The notes beneath the pieces are model-generated. The model was not told the DNA's origin. It saw only the letters and a list, made by a program, of their open reading frames with translations, and made no database searches. DNA of 41,466 nt from Sinosporangium album (GTDB lineage Bacteria > Actinomycetota > Actinomycetes > Streptosporangiales > Streptosporangiaceae), in assembly GCF_900100605.1 (NCBI RefSeq), contig NZ_FNCN01000044.1, forward strand, positions 1-41,466. The letters are read 5' to 3'. This document shows positions 1-8,521 of this stretch, piece by piece. How positions within the stretch are numbered: position 1 is the first letter of the stretch; each line of letters opens with the position of its first letter. The position numbers were made by a program, and so were the translations under genes.

Positions 1-75
1 TGATAGGCCGGGTGTGGAAGCATTGTAAGGTGTGGAGCTGACCGGTACTAATAGGCCGAGGACTTGACCGCAAGG
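1..75 (+). rRNA. rrl: 23S rRNA, 3' end (partial)
   Basis: The window opens inside a 23S rRNA gene. The terminal domain signature GGTACTAATAGGCCGAGG at about 44-61, followed by ACTTGACC, is the standard 3' end of bacterial 23S rRNA. The exact mature end is uncertain by several bases. It lies about 85 nt before the 5S gene, so the window holds the tail of a conventional rRNA operon transcribed on the plus strand. Confidence 0.93.
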
Positions 76-160
76 TTTTGTGCAGTCTGTGTGCTGTGCG
101 TTTTTGCTCGCGTCCACTGTGTGATTCTGAGGCGGCAATCTTTTGGTTGTTGTCGTTGGG

Positions 161-279
161 GTTACGGCGGTTTTTGCGGAGGGGAAACACCCGGTTACTT
201 TCCGAACCCGGAAGTTAAGGTCTCCAGCGCCGATGGTACTGCACTCGGGAGGGTGTGGGAGAGTAGGTCGCCGCCGGAC
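161..279 (+). rRNA. rrf: 5S rRNA
   Basis: A 5S rRNA of about 119 nt. The 5' end GTTACGGCGG pairs with the 3' end CCGCCGGAC. Universal internal blocks are present: CCGAACCCGGAAGTTAAG (about 202-219), CGCCGATGGTACTGC (about 228-242) and GGGAGAGTAGG (about 257-267). It is the last gene of the rRNA operon. The 76-160 spacer to 23S has no tRNA gene. Confidence 0.95.
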
Positions 280-293
280 AATTTTATATGAGA

Positions 294-330
294 GGGGCCA
301 TCCTGTGTGGGGTGGCCCTTTTCTTGTTTT
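294..330 (+). terminator. rRNA operon intrinsic terminator 1
   Basis: A hairpin with arms 295-303 and 310-318 (GGGCCATCC with GGGTGGCCC, one G-T pair) and a six-base loop is followed by TTTTCTTGTTTT. It starts 15 nt after 5S, as expected for the first terminator of an rRNA operon. Confidence 0.88.
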
Positions 331-367
331 GGGGGGTTGCCCGGGGTGGGGCGGCCCCCCTTTTTTT
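331..367 (+). terminator. possible rRNA operon terminator 2
   Basis: A six-G run at 331-336 can pair with the six-C run at 355-360, followed by seven T. The stem is short and the loop long, and alternative G/C pairings exist, so this is a weaker back-up terminator than its neighbours. Confidence 0.5.
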
Positions 368-436
368 GTTGTTTTGGTGTTGTCGGTGGGGTGTGGGGTT
401 GCCGGCGGGGTGTGGGGGGTTCTGGTTTTGTTTTGT

Positions 437-460
437 GGGGGCCGGGTGGCCCCCTTTTTT
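437..460 (+). terminator. rRNA operon terminator 3
   Basis: A perfect seven-base-pair stem, GGGGGCC (437-443) with GGCCCCC (448-454), has loop GGGT and is followed by six T (455-460). It is a classical intrinsic terminator about 160 nt beyond 5S and a back-up for the first one. Confidence 0.8.
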
Positions 461-659
461 GTTTGTGCGGTGGTTGGTTTCCGGGGTTTCTTGTTGATGG
501 GTGGCTTTGGGCCGTCTTTTTGGTTTTGGAGATGTTGGCCGACTGTTCTGGTGTGACGATGCTGGTGATATAGGGCCGCTTTTTGGTGGGCATGCAAGCA
601 GGGCGTGCTGCCTTCCAGGGGCAAGGAAAGGGATGCCGCTTATTGTCTGCGGGGGTTGT

Positions 660-1991
660 TCAGGGGGTTGTTCGGGGTGGGGTGAAGAGTTCTTCGGTGG
701 GGGCGTTGATGGTGTCGAGGAGTGTGCCGGCGAAGTAGACGGTGCCCAGGGCGAGCACGTGGGGGCCGAGGGAGGCGATGTGGTCGACGGTGAGGTCGGC
801 TGCATCGATGGTTTGCCAGTTGTGGGGCAGGGGCCGGGTGAAGCGGAGGCGGTTGTAAGGCAGCCGTACGTAGGTGACGGAGAGCCCGTGGAGGGCGGAG
901 ATGACTCCGTCGAGGTCTTTGTGGTCGGGCATGCAGACGAGGACGTGGTCGATGCCGGGCCACTGGGTCAGGGCGTGTCCGCGGGCGGAGAGGGCACCGG
1001 CTTCGTTGATGGCGGAGTCGATGAGGAGGTGCGTGGTCGCGGTGCCGACGGGGGGCGATGGGGCGAGGGCGTGGAGGGACAGGCGTCCGGGGAGGCGCAC
1101 GGTCCGGAGTGTGCTGTCCAGTCGGCTGGGTTCGGGCGGCGGCAGATGAAGGTGGGTAAGGAGGCGTAGGGCCGCTGCGTGGCCCAGGAGGGCGTTGAGG
1201 CGACTGAAGCCACGTGGGAGGAGGTCGGGGGGAAATGCTGGGGCGTCGTGCGCCGGCGAGGGAGGGAAGGCAGAGGGGCCGGATGTCGGCCCGGTGGGGG
1301 ATGAGGCCCAGGGGGTGAACATGTCGAGGGTGGCGGTGCCGTACTGGTCGGCGGTGTCTTTGATGGCGTTGAATACGGCGGGGGTTTGGGGGGCGGTGAT
1401 GACGGCCTGGGTGCGGGGGGCGATTATCCCGGCCTTTTCTTCGGCTATCTCGATGATGCTGTCGCCGAGTATGCCGAGGTGTTCACCGAAGATCTCGGTG
1501 ATGGCGACGATGGTGGGAGGGAAAAGGAAGATCTCGTCTGATCGGCCGCCCATGCCGGCTTCGATGACGAGGGCATCGGCGTGGATGTGCTGGGCGTGGA
1601 GAGCTCCGGCGACGGTGAAAAGGCCCGACGGGGCGAGATAGCCGGACTCTTTTGTGTGGTCGGGGAGGGCGCGGCGGGCGTCGTCGAGGTGCCGGGCGAG
1701 GGCTGCGTAGGTGCTGTGGTCGATGGCGGCGCCGTTGACGCGGATGCGTTCGCGGTTGCTGCGGAAGGCGGGGCTTGTGATGGTGACGACGCGTAGGCCG
1801 GCGGCGGCGAGCACGGCGGAGGCGTATGTCGCGGTGGTGCCTTTGCCTTTGGAGCCGACCACGCTGAGGACCGGAGTGCTTGCCGCGTCGAGTTCGAGGG
1901 CTTTGATCAGCGCGCGGGCGCGGTCTTGGCTACGGGGTTCGCCTGCGGCGCGAGACTGCCACTCGTCGAAGAACACTGGGTCCAATGTCAC
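660..1991 (-). CDS. divergent FolC-like Mur ligase family protein
   Basis: A 443-residue ATP-dependent ligase of the Mur/FolC fold. The P-loop GSKGKGT is at residues 46-52, the TSPAF...ERIRVNG block follows at 72-87, and AEEKAGII with the likely carbamylated/ATP-site Lys is at 183-190. Two FolC hallmarks are changed: GMGGxxDATN reads GMGGRSDEIF, and the D(G/A)AHN loop reads DSAIN (325-329). A Pro/Ser-rich insertion lies at about 227-257. GTG at 1991 is chosen because TAGGCT lies six bases upstream, giving a leaderless mRNA. It diverges from true folC. It may be a specialised glutamyl or amide ligase or a degenerate paralogue; the substrate is unknown. Confidence 0.85.
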   Translation of the reverse strand: MTLDPVFFDEWQSRAAGEPRSQDRARALIKALELDAASTPVLSVVGSKGKGTTATYASAVLAAAGLRVVTITSPAFRSNRERIRVNGAAIDHSTYAALARHLDDARRALPDHTKESGYLAPSGLFTVAGALHAQHIHADALVIEAGMGGRSDEIFLFPPTIVAITEIFGEHLGILGDSIIEIAEEKAGIIAPRTQAVITAPQTPAVFNAIKDTADQYGTATLDMFTPWASSPTGPTSGPSAFPPSPAHDAPAFPPDLLPRGFSRLNALLGHAAALRLLTHLHLPPPEPSRLDSTLRTVRLPGRLSLHALAPSPPVGTATTHLLIDSAINEAGALSARGHALTQWPGIDHVLVCMPDHKDLDGVISALHGLSVTYVRLPYNRLRFTRPLPHNWQTIDAADLTVDHIASLGPHVLALGTVYFAGTLLDTINAPTEELFTPPRTTP

Positions 1992-1997
1992 CGATTG

Positions 1998-2003
1998 AGC
2001 CTA
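1998..2003 (-). promoter_or_regulatory. -10 element TAGGCT, leaderless FolC-like gene
   Basis: On the minus strand TAGGCT is followed by six bases and the GTG at 1991, placing the transcription start on or next to the start codon. No Shine-Dalgarno is present and no clear -35 is seen. Confidence 0.65.
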
Positions 2004-2082
2004 TCGTCGGGTTAGGAGAGGGCTGGGGGGCCGCCGGTCGTCGGTCCGTGGAGGGCCGGGTGGGGGCGGGTTGCTACCGCAC

Positions 2083-2088
2083 TAGGCT
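2083..2088 (+). promoter_or_regulatory. -10 element TAGGCT, leaderless folC
   Basis: TAGGCT, then six bases, then GTG-ATG at 2095. It has the same hexamer and spacing as the divergent gene, so the 79-bp gap 2004-2082 carries two back-to-back leaderless promoters. Confidence 0.65.
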
Positions 2089-2094
2089 GTTCTG

Positions 2095-3432
2095 GTGATG
2101 TCAGTGCAGGAGCTCGCGGCTGTCGAGGCAGAGATCAGAGGCCGTGGTGTGGAGTGGGACATCGATCCCACTCTCGATAGGATCACCCGACTCATGAACA
2201 TCCTGGCGGATCCACAGCGGGCTTACCCTGTGGTGCATATCGCCGGGACGAATGGCAAGTCGAGTACGGCCCGCATGGTCGAGGCCCTGCTTCGGGCCCG
2301 GGGGCTGAGGACGGGGCGTTATACGAGCCCTGAGTTCGCGAGCCTGCGTGAGCGGATCTGTGTCGACGGCGTTCCGATCTCGGAGGAGCGGTTCGTCGAG
2401 ATCTTTCGTGACATCCAGCCATATGTGGAGATGGCGGATGCCGCCGACCCCGCCGGGGTGCGGCTGTCCTTCTTCGAGGTCCTGACCGCGATGGCCTTCG
2501 CGGCGTTCGCCGACGCTCCGGTGGACGTCGCGGTGGTGGAGACCGGGATGGGCGGCACCTGGGACGCGACGAATGTGGCCGACGGCCTGGTCGCGGTGGT
2601 GACGCCGATCTCGCTCGATCACACGGATTACCTCGGATCCGACGTGGAGACGATCGCGGGGGAGAAGGCGGGCATCGTCAAGCCGGGGGCGACGGTGGTG
2701 CTGGCGCAGCAGCCGCTGCCCGCGGCGCAGGTGCTGGTGCACAAGGCCGCCGAGACGGGGGCCGTGGTGGCGCGGGAGGGCATCGAGTTCGGGGTGCTGG
2801 GCCTCGAGCTCGCGGTCGGCGGCCAGCTGATGCACCTGAAGGGGCTCAAGGGCGTCTACGACGAGGTTTTCCTCCCGCTCTACGGCGCGCACCAGGCGGC
2901 GAACGCGGCCTGTGCCCTGGCGGCTGTGGAGGCGCTGACGGGCGGGGACGAGCCGTTGGACGAGGAGCTTGTGCGGTCCGCTTTCGCCGAGGTGGCGTCG
3001 CCGGGCCGCCTTGAGGTCGTACGGCGGGGGCCGACGGTGTTGGTGGACGCCGCGCACAACCCCGGTGGCATGGAGGCGTCGCTGGAGGCGGTGCAGGATT
3101 CCTTTGGTTTCACCAGGTTGGTCGCCGTTCTCGCCGTGATGGCGGACAAGGACGTCGCCACTATGGTCGAGCTGCTTGAACCGATGGTGGAGGAGATCGT
3201 GGTGACGCGGAACTCCTCACCGAGGTCGATGGATCCAGATGAGCTCGCCGCGATCGCGGAGGGTGTCTTCGGGGCCGACCGGGTGCGCAAGGCGGATCGG
3301 CTGGACGATGCGATCGACATGGGCATCGGGCTGGTGGACGAGGCCGGGGAGTTCAGCGGGGCCGGGCTGTTGATCACCGGTTCCGTGGTCACCGCGGGCG
3401 ACGCCCGCATGCTGCTGAAAGCGGATGCTTGA
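2095..3432 (+). CDS. folC: bifunctional folylpolyglutamate/dihydrofolate synthase
   Basis: FolC adds L-glutamate to dihydropteroate and tetrahydrofolates using ATP, making retained polyglutamyl folates. The 445 residues match the family. The P-loop GTNGKSS is at residues 51-57, followed by TSPEF...RERICVDG, ETGMGGTWDATN, DHTDYLG, GEKAGIVK and the C-terminal VDAAHNPGGMEAS, all intact. The start could be GTG 2095 or ATG 2098; GTG is preferred because the -10 hexamer ends six bases before it. The stop overlaps the next gene by one base (TGATG). It heads the DUF4233 pair, as in other actinomycetes, but no valS lies upstream: the rRNA operon and a FolC paralogue occupy that place. Confidence 0.95.
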   Translation: MMSVQELAAVEAEIRGRGVEWDIDPTLDRITRLMNILADPQRAYPVVHIAGTNGKSSTARMVEALLRARGLRTGRYTSPEFASLRERICVDGVPISEERFVEIFRDIQPYVEMADAADPAGVRLSFFEVLTAMAFAAFADAPVDVAVVETGMGGTWDATNVADGLVAVVTPISLDHTDYLGSDVETIAGEKAGIVKPGATVVLAQQPLPAAQVLVHKAAETGAVVAREGIEFGVLGLELAVGGQLMHLKGLKGVYDEVFLPLYGAHQAANAACALAAVEALTGGDEPLDEELVRSAFAEVASPGRLEVVRRGPTVLVDAAHNPGGMEASLEAVQDSFGFTRLVAVLAVMADKDVATMVELLEPMVEEIVVTRNSSPRSMDPDELAAIAEGVFGADRVRKADRLDDAIDMGIGLVDEAGEFSGAGLLITGSVVTAGDARMLLKADA

Positions 3433-3773
3433 TGAAGTTTGACGTCACGCCCGGTATGCGGCGCCTGTGTGCCTCCGTGCTCGGGATGGAGGCGATCGTC
3501 GTGGGGCTCATCACGCCGGTGGCGATCTCCGTCGGTGGGGTGGAGCCGGCGCTCGCGGTGACGGTGGGCATCGGCCTCGCCGTACTCTGCGTTCTCACGG
3601 CGGGCCTGCTGAAGCGGCGTTTCGCCTATGTCTTGGGGAGTTTGATCCAGGTGCTGGCGATCGCGACGGGATTCCTGGTTTCGACGATGTTCTTTCTCGG
3701 AGCGATCTTCGCAGCTCTATGGATCACTGCGATTATCGTCGCTCGCCGTGTCGAGAGCGTAACTTCCCGCTAA
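3432..3773 (+). CDS. DUF4233 integral membrane protein
   Basis: A protein of about 113 residues with four predicted membrane segments and almost no soluble part. Small membrane proteins of this kind (DUF4233) usually follow folC in actinomycetes; function unknown. The ATG at 3432 overlaps the folC stop, so translation is likely coupled. The TTG three bases upstream is a less likely start. The TAA stop at 3771-3773 is also the first half of the next gene's -10 hexamer. Confidence 0.85.
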   Translation: MKFDVTPGMRRLCASVLGMEAIVVGLITPVAISVGGVEPALAVTVGIGLAVLCVLTAGLLKRRFAYVLGSLIQVLAIATGFLVSTMFFLGAIFAALWITAIIVARRVESVTSR

Positions 3774-3776
3774 AGT
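3771..3776 (+). promoter_or_regulatory. -10 element TAAAGT overlapping a stop codon
   Basis: TAAAGT starts on the TAA stop of the DUF4233 gene, and ATG 3785 follows after eight bases. The next gene is thus probably also transcribed separately and leaderless. Confidence 0.6.
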
Positions 3777-3784
3777 CGGCCTAC

Positions 3785-5878
3785 ATGGCCGTCCCCCCAA
3801 TCGAGCGGCGCCAGGCAGTCGCTGTTTCTGCTGTGGGCCCATCGCGCGTGCTTCCCTCCTCGGTGAGCAACGTCGTGCTGGTGCTGCTCATCGCACTTGC
3901 TCTGCCCCTGGCGATCGTCACAGTCCCCAACACCGCATCTTTCGTCAGCGCCCTGCTCCCGCCTGGTGTGGAGCGTGTCGCCCTGCTACGTGCCCATGGG
4001 CTCGCGCTGCCTGTGATGGCCGTGACCGTGCCGCTGGTCGCCGCACTGATGCGCGCGGTGAGCCCAGCTCCGATCATGGTGGTCGGGCTGGCGCTGATGG
4101 CGCTGGCCGACGCGGCGGGCGGATTCGCCGACTCGACCCTGCTTGTGGGCCTCGTGAGGGGTCTCCACGGGCTCGGGGCCGGCCTCCTGGTCCCGGCGAG
4201 CCTCGTCGCCGCCTGGGGGTGCGCCGGTTACGTGAAGGTCGTGTGGGTGGCTGCGCTTTCGACCGGTCTGGTGTCGGCGCAGGCGTTGGCGCTCTGGCCG
4301 ATCGACGCCGTCACCTCCTGGCGTGTCACTCTTCAGCCGTATCCGCTGGTCACCGGGGTGGCGCTCGCCTTGGCGGCGGTTCATCTGATCCTGTGGCTCC
4401 GGAGCCCCCGCCGGGCGGCCACCGATCAAGCCGATGACGAGGCCGGGCCCGCGACCGAGGCAGTGACCGAGGCCGCGACCGCTGAGACCGCGAAGAGCGG
4501 GCGACCGCTGGTCGCCGTGCTTCCCGCCCTGGCAGTGGGAGGTCTCGCGGTCGGCACGACCTACGGGTGGTCCGCGAACCTCGTTCTGGTGACGGCGGGT
4601 CTGTCGCTGGTGGCGTTCCTGGTGCTGGCCTCCTTGGCCGACCGCCGACAGGCCGCTTTTCTCATGGTCGCCGTGGGAGCGGTGATCCTGCCCACGACCG
4701 CCCAGGTCACGAGCGTCGAGCTTCGAGGGCTCGGCGGTCCCGGCCTCTCGGGGCTATGGATGTCCTTCGCCGTGGCCGTGGCCGCCGCGGTCGTCGCGGC
4801 GGTGGTGGCCATCCGCCTCACCGCGGACCGCGCACCCGCTCTCGTATGGTCCGGGCTGCTCCTGCTGGTGGCGGGCCTCGTCTCCGTCCGGGTCATGGTT
4901 CCGGCGGAGGACGGCCTGCCGATGACGGTGCCGCTGACCCTGGTCGCGGCCGGCGCGGCGCTCGCCTTGATGGCGTCCTTGCGGGTGGTCGGCCTGCAGT
5001 CGGCTCTCTGGGCGCTTTCCCTGTGCTTCCCTTCGCTTCTCGCGGGTTACATGCTCGGCACGGGCATTCAACTGGCGCACCTGCGCGATGTCGTGTCCAC
5101 CCAGGGCATCGTCGATGCCTTGGTGGGAGCCGTGCATCTCTGGGCGCTCGTCGCGGGCTTCCTGGTGATCGCGGTCGTCATCCTGGGCGCGTCGCTGTCC
5201 CGCCGCTCCGCGTCAGGCGCACCGTTCGCCGGCGAGGCAGGCACCCCTGCGGTGCCTGACGGCATGCTGCCCGCACCGGTCGCGGCATCGCAGACCGCCC
5301 CGCAAACCGCGTCGCAGACCGCCCCGCCCGCCGTACGGCATGAGCCGGCGCAGGCCCCCCTCAACCCGTTGCCCGGCGCCGGTGGAGCATGGTCTCCGGC
5401 GACAGGCGGGGCGGAACGGGACGGGCTGGTCGGCAACAGCCCGGCACGTCACGGCATCCCATCTGATCGGCTCGTCAATCGCGACCTGGCCACCGCGGCG
5501 CCTCTGGAGGCGTCGGCGCGGCGCGCTGGGGAGCGTTCCGGGCAGGACATCCTGGTGGCCGGCGGTCCCAGCGCGGCGTTCGAGGCGCTGAACGGGCAGG
5601 GACACGAACAGGGACACAGGCAGGGACACAGGCGGGGGCGTCCCGCCACGGATTCGACGGAGCGTCTGACCGAGCGTGACATCCTTTTCGCGAGCGGCGG
5701 CCCGGGTTCAGCGGGGGTTGCGGGTGCGGGAGGCGGTGCCGTACCCCCTGGTGCCGTGCTTCCCGGTGCCGCACCCGCCGGCCCCACGCTTCCCGGGGGC
5801 GTTCCCGGGAGCTCGGCGGGGACCGGTCAGCCGGGGCTCTCGGCGGAGAAGGAGGGTGGGCCGGGTCAGGGGCGGTAA
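3785..5878 (+). CDS. MFS-like polytopic membrane protein with long disordered tail
   Basis: The 697-residue protein has two parts. Residues about 20-470 form roughly 12-14 hydrophobic segments in an MFS-like layout, with a charged loop near 215-240. Residues about 473-697 are a low-complexity tail rich in Ala, Pro, Gly and Gln. The tail has a short repeated motif, DILVAGGP near 588 and DILFASGGP near 631, and a run of G-H/Q-G repeats near 600. I see no transporter signature that names a substrate. ATG 3785 is chosen for the -10 spacing; an upstream in-frame start would overlap the whole DUF4233 gene. It lies between the folC pair and ndk and may be a scaffold or efflux component. Confidence 0.75.
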   Translation: MAVPPIERRQAVAVSAVGPSRVLPSSVSNVVLVLLIALALPLAIVTVPNTASFVSALLPPGVERVALLRAHGLALPVMAVTVPLVAALMRAVSPAPIMVVGLALMALADAAGGFADSTLLVGLVRGLHGLGAGLLVPASLVAAWGCAGYVKVVWVAALSTGLVSAQALALWPIDAVTSWRVTLQPYPLVTGVALALAAVHLILWLRSPRRAATDQADDEAGPATEAVTEAATAETAKSGRPLVAVLPALAVGGLAVGTTYGWSANLVLVTAGLSLVAFLVLASLADRRQAAFLMVAVGAVILPTTAQVTSVELRGLGGPGLSGLWMSFAVAVAAAVVAAVVAIRLTADRAPALVWSGLLLLVAGLVSVRVMVPAEDGLPMTVPLTLVAAGAALALMASLRVVGLQSALWALSLCFPSLLAGYMLGTGIQLAHLRDVVSTQGIVDALVGAVHLWALVAGFLVIAVVILGASLSRRSASGAPFAGEAGTPAVPDGMLPAPVAASQTAPQTASQTAPPAVRHEPAQAPLNPLPGAGGAWSPATGGAERDGLVGNSPARHGIPSDRLVNRDLATAAPLEASARRAGERSGQDILVAGGPSAAFEALNGQGHEQGHRQGHRRGRPATDSTERLTERDILFASGGPGSAGVAGAGGGAVPPGAVLPGAAPAGPTLPGGVPGSSAGTGQPGLSAEKEGGPGQGR

Positions 5879-5881
5879 ACT
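5876..5881 (+). promoter_or_regulatory. -10 element TAAACT for ndk, overlapping a stop codon
   Basis: TAAACT starts on the TAA stop of the preceding gene. A start near 5888 would give ndk a leader of about 50 nt that contains its strong ribosome binding site. Confidence 0.5.
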
Positions 5882-5937
5882 TCGCGCGTCCTTTACCGCA
5901 TTCCGCGGCTCCGTCTTGTTCAAAAGGAGAACCTCCC

Positions 5938-6348
5938 GTGTCCGAGCGCACTCTTGTCCTGGTCAAGCCCGATGGTGTGAAGCGCGGCCTCGTCGGCGAC
6001 GTGATCTCCCGCATCGAGCGCAAGGGGCTTTTGGTCGTGGCCCTGGAGCTGCGCACGCTGGACGCCGAGACGGCCAAGGCGCACTACGCCGAGCACGCCG
6101 AGAAGCCGTTCTTCGGCGAGCTGGTCGACTTCATCACGTCGGGACCGCTGGTGGCGATGGTGCTTGAGGGCCCGCGGGCCATCGAGGCGTTCCGCGCTCT
6201 CGCGGGTGCGACCGACCCCGTGAAGGCCGCTCCCGGCACGATCCGCGGCGACCACGCGCTGGAGATCGGCGAGAACGTCGTCCACGGTTCCGACTCGCCC
6301 GATTCGGCCGCGCGCGAGATCAAGATCTTCTTCCCGGACCGCTTCTGA
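5938..6348 (+). CDS. ndk: nucleoside diphosphate kinase
   Basis: Transfers the gamma-phosphate of ATP to other nucleoside diphosphates through a phospho-histidine, balancing NTP and dNTP pools in the cytoplasm. The 136 residues are full length. [14 protein letters not shown] sits at the N-terminus and the active-site loop NVVHGSDS carries His116. GTG at 5938 is fixed by AAAAGGAG about ten bases upstream, one of the best Shine-Dalgarno sequences in the window, in contrast to the many leaderless genes. A strong hairpin downstream separates it from mreB. Confidence 0.98.
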   Translation: MSERTLVLVKPDGVKRGLVGDVISRIERKGLLVVALELRTLDAETAKAHYAEHAEKPFFGELVDFITSGPLVAMVLEGPRAIEAFRALAGATDPVKAAPGTIRGDHALEIGENVVHGSDSPDSAAREIKIFFPDRF

Positions 6349-6413
6349 GCGCGTCGCTCTCCTGGGTTTCACCTGCGGAGGGTGGAGGCGCTCGGTGTGG
6401 CGCCTGGCATGTT

Positions 6414-6443
6414 GAGCCCCGTCATGGTCGAATGACGGGGCTC
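6414..6443 (+). terminator. hairpin terminator between ndk and mreB
   Basis: A perfect 12-bp stem (GAGCCCCGTCAT, 6414-6425, with ATGACGGGGCTC, 6432-6443) and six-base loop. There is no T tract, which is common for actinobacterial terminators. It lies 66 nt after the ndk stop. Confidence 0.85.
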
Positions 6444-6536
6444 TCCGCATTCCGGGCAAACAGGAGTTGAGGGAGAGACGACAAGTTTTTCCCCGACCGG
6501 CAGGGCTCATTGTGCTCATCGGTGGGTACGTCACGT

Positions 6537-6542
6537 TACGAT
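6537..6542 (+). promoter_or_regulatory. candidate mreB -10 element TACGAT
   Basis: TACGAT lies 54 nt before the mreB start in the only gap ahead of the shape operon. No good -35 is seen. ACGTTACG occurs twice here, at 6533-6540 and 6573-6580, and may be part of a regulatory site. Confidence 0.35.
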
Positions 6543-6596
6543 TCGGATGCGATCCGTAATCATTCGCCAACGACGTTACGGAAGGCCTCCTTCCCC

Positions 6597-7628
6597 ATGG
6601 GCAGCAAGCTCGCTTTTCTCGGCCGCGACATGGCGGTCGATCTCGGTACCGCCAACACGTTGGTCTACGTGCGTGGGCGCGGAATCGTGCTCAACGAGCC
6701 GTCCGTCGTGGCGATCAACACGGCGACCGGCAAGATCGTCGCGGTGGGCATCGAGGCCAAGCGCATGATAGGCCGGACTCCCGGCAACATCGTGGCCGTG
6801 CGTCCGCTCAAGGACGGCGTGATCGCCGATTTCGACGTCACTGAACGCATGCTCCGCTATTTCATACAGCGAGTGCATAAACGCCGCCATTTCGCCAAAC
6901 CTCGCATCATCATCGCTGTTCCCAGTGGAATCACCGGTGTGGAGCAACGCGCGGTGAAGGAGGCCGGCTACCAGGCGGGTGCCCGCAAGGTTTACATCGT
7001 GGAGGAGCCGATGGCCGCCGCCATCGGCGCGGGCCTGCCGGTGCACGAACCGACCGGGAACATGGTGGTGGACATCGGCGGCGGCACGACCGAGGTGGCC
7101 ATCATCTCGATGGGCGGCGTGGTGACGAGCCAGTCGTTGCGGGTCGGAGGCGACGAGCTCGACCAAGCGGTGATCTCCTTCGCCAAGAAGGAATACTCCC
7201 TGATGCTGGGCGAGCGCACGGCCGAGGAGATCAAGATGGCCATCGGTTCGGCGTGCCCGCTTGAGGAGGAGGCACACGCGGAGATCCGCGGGCGTGACCT
7301 GGTGAGCGGCCTGCCGAAGACGATCGTGATCTCGGCCCATGAGATACGCAAGGCGACGGAGGAGCCGGTCAACGCGATCGTCGACGCGGTCAAGACCACG
7401 CTCGACAAGTGCCCGCCCGAGCTGTCGGGCGACCTCATGGACCGCGGCATCGCGCTGACCGGCGGCGGCGCACTGCTCAAGGGGATGGACGAGCGGCTGC
7501 GCAATGAGACGGGCATGCCCGTCCATCTGGTCGACAACGCCCTTGACTCGGTGGCGCTCGGCTCGGGCAAGTGCGTCGAGGAGTTCGAGGCGCTGCAGCA
7601 GGTGCTGGTTCCGGAACCGCGGCACTGA
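6597..7628 (+). CDS. mreB: rod shape-determining actin homologue MreB
   Basis: MreB polymerises under the membrane and guides lateral-wall synthesis; in mycelial actinomycetes it is tied to aerial hyphae and spore walls. The 343 residues are standard. The N-terminus holds the phosphate-1 motif [12 protein letters not shown], followed by [27 protein letters not shown] and the phosphate-2 motif [18 protein letters not shown] 6597 is chosen because GGAAGG lies about eleven bases upstream and the protein then begins [12 protein letters not shown], as in the family; earlier in-frame codons run through the promoter. First gene of the elongasome operon, overlapping mreC by one base. Confidence 0.97.
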   Translation: MGSKLAFLGRDMAVDLGTANTLVYVRGRGIVLNEPSVVAINTATGKIVAVGIEAKRMIGRTPGNIVAVRPLKDGVIADFDVTERMLRYFIQRVHKRRHFAKPRIIIAVPSGITGVEQRAVKEAGYQAGARKVYIVEEPMAAAIGAGLPVHEPTGNMVVDIGGGTTEVAIISMGGVVTSQSLRVGGDELDQAVISFAKKEYSLMLGERTAEEIKMAIGSACPLEEEAHAEIRGRDLVSGLPKTIVISAHEIRKATEEPVNAIVDAVKTTLDKCPPELSGDLMDRGIALTGGGALLKGMDERLRNETGMPVHLVDNALDSVALGSGKCVEEFEALQQVLVPEPRH

Positions 7629-8506
7629 TGAGGGACACGCGCCGGGCACGGCTGATTCTCGGGCTGCTGCTCGCCGCCGCGCTGGTGCTCGTCACCGTCG
7701 ACCACCGCGCTCGTGGTGGATCGCCGCTCACGACGCTTCGCGAGATCGGTTCGTGGGCCTTCGGCGGCGTTCAGACTGCGATGTCGCATGTCGTGCGTCC
7801 CATCGGTGATTTCGTCTCCATGGTGACCTCCGCGCCGTCGGCTCATGAGCGCATCGAACGGCTCAGCGAGGAGAACGCCAAGCTTCGTACGGAGTTGTCG
7901 GGCAACAGGCTGGACCGCGGCCGTTCGGAGGAGTTGCGGCGTTTGCTAGGCACCGCGGGAACGGCGGGATACCGGGTGGTTCCCGCGCAAGTGATCGCCA
8001 GGCGTGGGCTGCCGGGGTTCGAGGACGCCGTGGAGCTCGACGTCGGCACGCGGGACGGCGTGCGGCCGGAGATGACGGTGGTGAACGGCGAGGGCCTGGT
8101 CGGCCGGGTGGTTCAGGCTGGTTCGGGCACGTCCACGGTGGTGCTGTTGAGCGACCCCGCGTCGGCCGCGGGGGCGAGGCTGGAGCGGGGCAACGAGATC
8201 GGTGTGGTGCAAGGAGTGGGTGAGCAGGGGCGTCTGGTCCGCTTCAAACTGCTGGACGCGACCGCGACGCTGGCTCCCGGAGACCGGGTGGTGAGCTTCG
8301 GGTCGCATCGGGGGGCTCCTTACATTCCCGGCGTGCCGATCGGCGTGATCGAGCGGGTGGAGGCGACCCCGGGGGAGTTGACACGCATCGGATACGCCAA
8401 GCCATATGCCGATCTGACGGCTTTGAACGTCGTCGGCGTGGTGGTCGAGGCGCCGAAGCGGGATCCGCGTGGGGCGGCGCCCGCCGAACGCGATCGCAAG
8501 AGGTGA
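7628..8506 (+). CDS. mreC: rod shape-determining protein MreC
   Basis: A bitopic scaffold that links MreB inside to PBP2 and RodA at the membrane. The 292 residues contain an N-terminal membrane helix (about 8-25), a coiled-coil stretch with ERIERLSEENAKLRTEL near 77-93, and the beta-rich MreC core with DAVELDVGTRDGVRPEM and GLVGRVV. ATG 7628 overlaps the mreB stop (TGATG). The C-terminus is charged and short. It is translationally coupled to mreB; mreD follows 15 nt after its stop. Confidence 0.95.
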   Translation: MRDTRRARLILGLLLAAALVLVTVDHRARGGSPLTTLREIGSWAFGGVQTAMSHVVRPIGDFVSMVTSAPSAHERIERLSEENAKLRTELSGNRLDRGRSEELRRLLGTAGTAGYRVVPAQVIARRGLPGFEDAVELDVGTRDGVRPEMTVVNGEGLVGRVVQAGSGTSTVVLLSDPASAAGARLERGNEIGVVQGVGEQGRLVRFKLLDATATLAPGDRVVSFGSHRGAPYIPGVPIGVIERVEATPGELTRIGYAKPYADLTALNVVGVVVEAPKRDPRGAAPAERDRKR

Positions 8507-8521
8507 AGCGGGGTCCCGGTC

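Larger units (their letters stand above)
301..496 (+). other. 196-nt adenine-free G/T-rich tract after 5S
   Basis: No A occurs on the plus strand from 301 to 496. The stretch is built of G and T runs with short C runs for the terminator arms. G/T richness continues with occasional A to about 660 and is still visible inside the oppositely oriented gene beyond. I see no gene in 280-659. Similar strand-biased tracts follow the tRNA-Ala copies. Confidence 0.9.

Noticed and set aside
501-1169. Plus-strand open frame of 222 residues
   Set aside because: Antisense to the FolC-like gene; Gly/Val-rich only because of the G/T-rich strand.
3467-3784. N-terminal extension of the MFS-like protein to 803 residues
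   Set aside because: It would overlap the whole DUF4233 gene in another frame; ATG 3785 has a promoter at the right distance.
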